This document shows, piece after piece, positions 5,970-8,580 of a DNA stretch of 8,580 bases; within the stretch, counting starts at the first letter, position 1, and each line of letters starts with the position of its first letter. Origin of the DNA: a bacterium (GTDB taxonomy: Bacteria; Desulfobacterota; GWC2-55-46); contig SCQA01000107.1 in NCBI GenBank assembly GCA_004298725.1, forward strand, positions 1-8,580. The letters are read 5' to 3'. The translations under genes and the position numbers were made by a program. A model generated the notes under the pieces. That model was not told where the DNA came from and did not search any database. It worked only from the letters and a program-made list of their open reading frames with translations.

Positions 5970-7163
5970 ATGCGAATTCTAACCATAAACAGCGGCTCAT
6001 CAAGTATAAAATTTTCAATATACAATATCGAAAAAACATCCGAAGCGCGCATAGCCGTCGGAGCAATAAACAATATAGGCTTAACCGACGGCGGCTTTCA
6101 TGTAAAGGTCGTCGAAGGCGCCGAGCAGAAAAAACCTATCAGCGTACCCGACCATAACTTTGCTATTAAAGCAATTCTTGATTGGCTTGAAACCGGCTCG
6201 TTTATAAAATCCATTGACGGCGTCGGGCACAGGGTCGTACACGGCGGAAGAACATTCAAAAGCCCCGCCATTGTAACCGACGCGCTTCTTACGGAACTGC
6301 GAAATATTACGCATCTTGCGCCAAATCACCTTCCGCATGAAATACTTGCCATAGAATCATTCAGGCGATTTATCCCCGAAGTAAAACAAGTTGCCTGCTT
6401 TGACACGGCCTTCCATTGCGAAATGCCGCAAACTGCCCGCGCATATCCGCTTCCACGATATTTAACCGAAGCAGGCATCGTCCGTTACGGCTTTCACGGT
6501 TTATCTTATGAATACGTTATAAACGCTCTGGCGCGCGAAGCCGCCTCTAAAAACCTGCCAAGCCGCGTTGTCATCGCTCATCTGGGGCATGGCGCGAGCA
6601 TGGCGGCGATAAAAGACGGCAAATGCGTTGACACGACCATGGGCTTCACGCCGGCAGGCGGCTTGGTAATGAGCACCCGCACAGGAGACCTTGACCCGGG
6701 CGTCATACTTTACCTGCTGATGCAAAAGGGCATGACACCCGAAGAAGTAAGCGAGCTTGTGTACAAAAAAGCCGGCCTCCTCGGCGTATCCGGCAGTAGC
6801 GCGGACATGAAAGAGCTTTTAGAAAAAGCCAACAACGACCCGATGGCAAAAGAGGCAACGTCGCTCTTTTGTTATCAGGCAAAAAAAACCGTCGGGGCTT
6901 TTACCGCGGTGCTCGGAGGGCTTGATGTTTTGGTGTTTACCGGCGGCATAGGCGAGAACGCGCCGTACGTCCGCCATGCTATTTGCGACGGACTTGAATA
7001 TCTCGGAATAAATATTGACGAAGCTTTAAATGAAAAGAACGAAACAATTATTTCCAAAACGGATGGCGGCGTTATCGTCCGCGTAATCAAGACAAATGAA
7101 GAACTTATGGTGGCACGGCATACCTGTAATGCGCTGACTGAACAAATGCCGTTAGAGAAATAG
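5970..7163 (+). CDS. ackA: Acetate kinase
   Basis: A 397-residue member of the acetate/propionate kinase family. It catalyses acetyl phosphate + ADP to acetate + ATP, reversibly, in the cytoplasm. Visible motifs: LTINSGSSSIKFS (4-16) with Asn7; GHRVVHGG (86-93) with Arg88; CFDTAFH (143-149) with the catalytic Asp145; GFHGLSYEYV (174-183) with His176; STRTGDLDPG (235-244) with Arg237; FTGGIGEN (323-330); and TNEELMVAR (375-383). Two segments differ from the textbook enzyme: LAPNHLP (116-122) instead of LAPLHNP, and HLGHGAS (204-210) with His207 where HLGNGAS is usual. All main catalytic residues are present, so activity is expected. The ATG gives the standard N-terminus, but no good ribosome binding site precedes it and a hairpin occupies that place. 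It sits 44 nt after xfp and is probably cotranscribed with it. Confidence 0.94.
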   Translation: MRILTINSGSSSIKFSIYNIEKTSEARIAVGAINNIGLTDGGFHVKVVEGAEQKKPISVPDHNFAIKAILDWLETGSFIKSIDGVGHRVVHGGRTFKSPAIVTDALLTELRNITHLAPNHLPHEILAIESFRRFIPEVKQVACFDTAFHCEMPQTARAYPLPRYLTEAGIVRYGFHGLSYEYVINALAREAASKNLPSRVVIAHLGHGASMAAIKDGKCVDTTMGFTPAGGLVMSTRTGDLDPGVILYLLMQKGMTPEEVSELVYKKAGLLGVSGSSADMKELLEKANNDPMAKEATSLFCYQAKKTVGAFTAVLGGLDVLVFTGGIGENAPYVRHAICDGLEYLGINIDEALNEKNETIISKTDGGVIVRVIKTNEELMVARHTCNALTEQMPLEK

Positions 7164-7270
7164 CAATAAAACATCAGTCCAGTAGCTTTTTCATCCTGCT
7201 TGATTAAGAGTCGAATCTCCGAACTGCTTTCCTTCTCTTACATGAAAAATATTTATGATATAACAATGCC

Positions 7271-8509
7271 ATGAAATACGACGTTGTCATAATCGGCGGA
7301 GGGCCGGCCGGAATGATGGCCGCCGGAAGGGCGGGCGAGCTTGGCGCTCGCGTTTGTCTCGTTGAAAAGAACAGCCGGCTCGGGGTCAAGCTTCTTATAA
7401 CCGGGCACGGGCGGTGCAATATCACCAACAACGCCTACGCGCCGAGAGAGATGGCTTCGATGTACGGAAAGAACGGAAAGTTTCTGCTCTCGGCATTTTC
7501 AAGATTCGGGGTCGGGGATATCATAAACTTTTTCGAAGACCGCGGGGTAAAAACAAAGATCGAAAAAGGCAACAGGGTCATAACCGAAAGCGACAAGGCG
7601 CAGGATGCGCTGAACGCCCTTGCCGGATACTTGAAAGAAGGCCGCGTTGATTTAAAGTTAAATGCCGAAGTGCGAAATATCGTCAGGAAAGGCGATGCAA
7701 TCGAAAAAATCGTGCTTGCCACAGACGAAGAGGTAACAGCCAAAAGGTTCGTTCTATGCACCGGAGGAAAATCGTACCCGGCAACCGGCTCCACCGGCGA
7801 CGGATACTCGTGGGCGCAAACACTTGGCCATACCGTCATGCCCACGTCGCCGTCGCTTACGCCGGTTCTTCTGAAAGACGCGATTGTAAAAGAGCTTGAA
7901 GGGCTTAGCCTGCGTGACGTTAGGATAACCGCTTACAAAGACGATAAGAAGTTCGATTCGGGCGTCGGCGACGCGCTATTCACTGCTAACGGAATGAGCG
8001 GGCCTTTAATCATCAATATGAGCAAATCCATCGGCAAAGAGCTGTCCGGTAACATTACGCTGAAGATTGACCTTGTGCCTGACCTTGACTTTACGGCGCT
8101 CGACATGAGAATCCGGAAGGAATTTCAAGAAGGGCCTAACAGGCTACTTAAAAACTGCCTTGACATGCTACTGCCGCAAAAACTCATCCCTGTAATCGTG
8201 CGGCTTGCCGGTATAGATTCCGAGAAAAAGGTCAAAGACATCACAAAGGAAGAACGAAAGAAGTTGTTGCACCTTATGAAGGAATTCAGCCTTAAAGTGG
8301 AAGGGCTACCCGGTTTTGACAAAGCGGTCATTACAACTGGCGGGGTGGAGCTATCCGAAATTGACCCGAAAACGATGAGGTCGAAGCTGATAGAGAACCT
8401 CTACTTTGCAGGCGAGATACTCGACCTCGACGGGCCTACCGGCGGATATAACCTTCAGGTCTGCTGGAGCACCGGTTATGCGGCCGGGGAAGCGGCAGGC
8501 TCAAAATAA
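7271..8509 (+). CDS. HI0933/BaiN-like FAD-dependent oxidoreductase
   Basis: This 412-residue soluble flavoprotein belongs to the HI0933 (YhiN/BaiN) family. The N-terminal Rossmann motif is GGGPAG (9-14), followed by an acidic strand end at Glu32. Further family stretches are LLITGHGRCNITN (41-53), CTGGKSYPATGSTGDGY (163-179), TANGMSGPLIINMSK (238-252), and a C-terminal FAD-binding block with TTGGV (355-359), LYFAGEILDLDGPTGGYNLQ (377-396) and the STGYAAG end (400-406). It is full length. FAD binding is well supported. The substrate is not: relatives have been called aminoacetone oxidase, bile-acid reductase or just NAD(P)/FAD-dependent oxidoreductase, so a specific name would be unsafe. It lies 107 nt after ackA; no clear terminator, promoter or ribosome binding site was found in that gap. 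A functional link to acetate formation is not evident. Confidence 0.88.
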   Translation: MKYDVVIIGGGPAGMMAAGRAGELGARVCLVEKNSRLGVKLLITGHGRCNITNNAYAPREMASMYGKNGKFLLSAFSRFGVGDIINFFEDRGVKTKIEKGNRVITESDKAQDALNALAGYLKEGRVDLKLNAEVRNIVRKGDAIEKIVLATDEEVTAKRFVLCTGGKSYPATGSTGDGYSWAQTLGHTVMPTSPSLTPVLLKDAIVKELEGLSLRDVRITAYKDDKKFDSGVGDALFTANGMSGPLIINMSKSIGKELSGNITLKIDLVPDLDFTALDMRIRKEFQEGPNRLLKNCLDMLLPQKLIPVIVRLAGIDSEKKVKDITKEERKKLLHLMKEFSLKVEGLPGFDKAVITTGGVELSEIDPKTMRSKLIENLYFAGEILDLDGPTGGYNLQVCWSTGYAAGEAAGSK

Positions 8510-8580
8510 ATTCCATTACCAGCTTTAGGTTTGCCGCTACCCTACCGGTTAAATCTTATTTCGACCGCGTTGCATACAAG

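Noticed and set aside
7164..7270. Possible promoter (TATGAT at 7254-7259) or terminator between ackA and the flavoprotein gene
   Set aside because: No -35 box at suitable spacing and no stem with a U-run could be found; the -10-like match alone is weak in an AT-rich stretch.
7435..7845. Open frame of 136 codons antisense to the flavoprotein gene
   Set aside because: It is a shadow of conserved FAD-binding sequence with a Ser/Pro-rich, domain-free translation.
8510..8580. Window tail after the flavoprotein gene
   Set aside because: No convincing hairpin, promoter or gene start could be supported in these 71 nt.

Overview
The window reads as ordinary chromosome of a Gram-negative bacterium with roughly balanced GC. 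The evidence is an FtsE/FtsX/EnvC cell-division set with a secreted, coiled-coil EnvC-type protein, two typical bacterial tRNAs with encoded CCA ends, and sigma70-type promoters. Nitrospirota or the former Deltaproteobacteria would fit, but that is inference from gene content and the sequence does not settle it. I saw no insertion sequence, phage gene, CRISPR array or pseudogene, and no clearly undescribed system.

Left part (48-2760, minus strand): a compact operon ftsE-ftsX-envC. The genes overlap by 7 and 4 nt. A good sigma70-type promoter (TTGACA, 17 nt, GATAAT) lies just ahead of ftsE at 2790-2818. FtsE and FtsX form an ABC-type membrane complex. EnvC is an exported coiled-coil protein whose LytM domain has lost its catalytic metal ligands, as expected of an activator of peptidoglycan amidases rather than an enzyme.

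Centre (2761-3564): no protein gene. On the minus strand there is a tRNA-Val(UAC)/tRNA-Asp(GUC) pair with its own candidate promoter (3258-3286). A long imperfect hairpin (2861-2919) ends in a U-run in the tRNA direction and probably terminates their transcript before the ftsE promoter. Facing right are a cluster of short repeats (3316-3379), a good promoter (3405-3433) and a leader of about 125 nt with a GNRA-capped hairpin, leading into the phosphoketolase gene.

Right part (3565-8509, plus strand): xfp (phosphoketolase), then 44 nt later ackA (acetate kinase), then after 107 nt an HI0933/BaiN-like flavoprotein. Xfp cleaves xylulose 5-phosphate and/or fructose 6-phosphate with phosphate to give acetyl phosphate. 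AckA converts this to acetate plus ATP. Together they form a two-gene sugar-phosphate to acetate branch. The flavoprotein has no evident link to this pathway. The last 71 nt (8510-8580) show nothing recognisable.
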